From CAVXEH01 sp963805305 (GTDB taxonomy: Bacteria; Chloroflexota; Limnocylindria; QHBO01): a stretch of 64,000 nucleotides of DNA. The notes beneath the pieces are model-generated. The model was not told the DNA's origin. It saw nothing but the letters and a program-made list of their open reading frames with translations, and did no database searches. Position numbers and translations under genes: made by a program. Shown piece after piece: positions 63,409 through 64,000 of the stretch; the stretch's first letter is position 1, and the number at the start of each line of letters is the position of its first letter. Location of the stretch: NCBI GenBank assembly GCA_963805305.1, contig CAWDTM010000008.1, positions 496,001 to 560,000 of the forward strand, read 5' to 3'.

Positions 63409-63918
63409 ATGTCGGTCATGAGAGCTCCCGACGACGTCGCGCTGGCAGGCCTTGCGGCGCAGCTCGGGGAGGTGCTCCGACCGCGCGGCTGGCGGGTGGC
63501 GACCGCGGAGTCGTCGACCGGCGGGCTGATCGGTCATGCGATCACCATGATCCCCGGCGCGAGCGAGTACTACGTCGGCGGCGTGATCTGTTACTCGAAC
63601 CTGGCCAAGGAGCGTGAGCTCGGCGTCGAGCCCACCCTCATCGCCGACTGTGGGGCCGTGAGCTCGGAGGTTGCCTCGGCAATGGCGGAAGGCGTCTGGC
63701 ACCGCTTCGGAGTGGAGATGGGCATCGCGGTCACCGGTATCGCCGGCCCGGAGGGCGCTGGAGCAGGGAAGCCCATAGGCCTCCATTTCGTGGCGGTCGC
63801 CCGGATGGGGCACCCTCCCGTCGTGGAGCGCCACGAGTTCGGCTTCGCGCGTGACGGGAACCGTGGCGCGGCCGCTGCCGCGGCGCTCGAGCTCGCCATC
63901 CGGGAGGCGGCGGCCTAG
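63409..63918 (+). CDS. pncC: CinA C-terminal-domain protein (NMN amidohydrolase, PncC)
   Basis: 169 residues, the stand-alone C-terminal domain of CinA. VATAESSTGGLIGHAIT holds the catalytic Ser region, YYVGGVICYSNLAKERELGV follows, and AVTGIAGPEGAGAGKPIGLHFVA is the other signature. It recycles NMN to NaMN in NAD metabolism. ATG after GGAGAAGG. Confidence 0.94.
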   Translation: MSVMRAPDDVALAGLAAQLGEVLRPRGWRVATAESSTGGLIGHAITMIPGASEYYVGGVICYSNLAKERELGVEPTLIADCGAVSSEVASAMAEGVWHRFGVEMGIAVTGIAGPEGAGAGKPIGLHFVAVARMGHPPVVERHEFGFARDGNRGAAAAAALELAIREAAA

Positions 63919-63922
63919 GCCC

Positions 63923-64000
63923 ATGGTGCGGGCCGGCGAGCGGATCCACGTCATCGGCATCGCCGGCTCCGGCGCCGCGGGGGTGGCCCTGCTCGCCCAC
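63923..64000 (+). CDS. murC: UDP-N-acetylmuramate--L-alanine ligase, N-terminus (cut by window end)
   Basis: Only 26 codons. RIHVIGIAGSGAAGVALLAH matches the N-terminal Rossmann-like nucleotide-binding loop of Mur ligases, closest to MurC (IGIGGSGMSGLA). Mpl or another Mur ligase cannot be excluded. It begins 4 nt after the pncC stop. Confidence 0.7.
   Translation, partial: MVRAGERIHVIGIAGSGAAGVALLAH

Overview
The window is a continuous stretch of high-GC bacterial chromosome packed with housekeeping genes. Almost everything lies on the + strand; only rpmB, a LysM/lytic transglycosylase gene and a DUF2652-type gene lie on the - strand. No phage, insertion sequence, CRISPR array, tRNA or rRNA was found. 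Gene content fits a Chloroflexota lineage (monoderm-type, Limnocylindria/Ellin6529-like): a T-box leader on ileS, RNase J, an unusual isoleucyl-tRNA synthetase, and runs such as ileS-lspA-rluD-gmk-priA-def-fmt, smc-ftsY-ffh-rpsP-khpA-rimM-trmD-rplS, rpsB-tsf-pyrH-frr-uppS-cdsA-dxr-rseP, nusA-ylxR-infB-rbfA-nrnA-truB-ribF-rpsO-pnp and rnj-ftsK-rodZ-yajQ-pncC-murC. The phylum is inferred from gene order and protein character; no marker search was possible.

Layout: 1-4.2 kb holds the end of a Na+/Ca2+ exchanger, ilvE, a membrane GT2-like glycosyltransferase and a membrane protein. 4.2-12.4 kb is a T-box-controlled ileS followed by lspA, rluD, gmk and priA. 12.4-18.7 kb has def, fmt, a zinc peptidase, rlmN, rpe, a lipoprotein with a glycosidase-like domain, and dtd. 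18.7-26.2 kb has rpmB (reverse), recG, rsmD, coaD, a coiled-coil protein, yceD, rpmF, plsX, nusB, acpP and rnc. 26.2-37.4 kb covers chromosome structure and secretion (smc, ftsY, ffh), ribosome assembly and tRNA modification (rpsP, khpA, rimM, trmD, rplS) and rnhB/yraN. 37.4-47 kb has the LysM hydrolase, translation genes, isoprenoid and lipid-carrier genes, rseP and a cyclase-like gene. 47-64 kb is the nusA-infB-rpsO-pnp transcription/translation/RNA-decay block, then DNA repair (type-4 UDG), rnj, ftsK, rodZ, yajQ, pncC and the start of murC.

The genes are tightly coupled: at least twelve junctions are 4-nt ATGA/GTGA overlaps. Start points of transcription share a recurring extended -10 element (TGCTATACT or GGCTATACT). 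Two genes (def and possibly a leader ORF before recG) have a -10 box placed so that transcription would begin at the start codon, as for leaderless mRNAs.

The most striking observation is the pnp gene. It encodes an 875-residue polynucleotide phosphorylase in which a complete DEDDh (DnaQ-like) 3'-5' exonuclease domain is inserted into the helical linker between the two RNase PH halves, with all five catalytic residues present and both PNPase halves, KH and S1 intact. This would put phosphorolytic and hydrolytic 3' exonucleases into one ring-shaped enzyme. Other oddities: an RNase III whose usual catalytic Asp is Ala, a RibF whose riboflavin kinase half looks degenerate, rimM and uppS without a standard start codon ahead of their conserved N-termini, a UDG ending in a clamp-binding-like QLTLF, and an IleRS with HHAW in place of HIGH.
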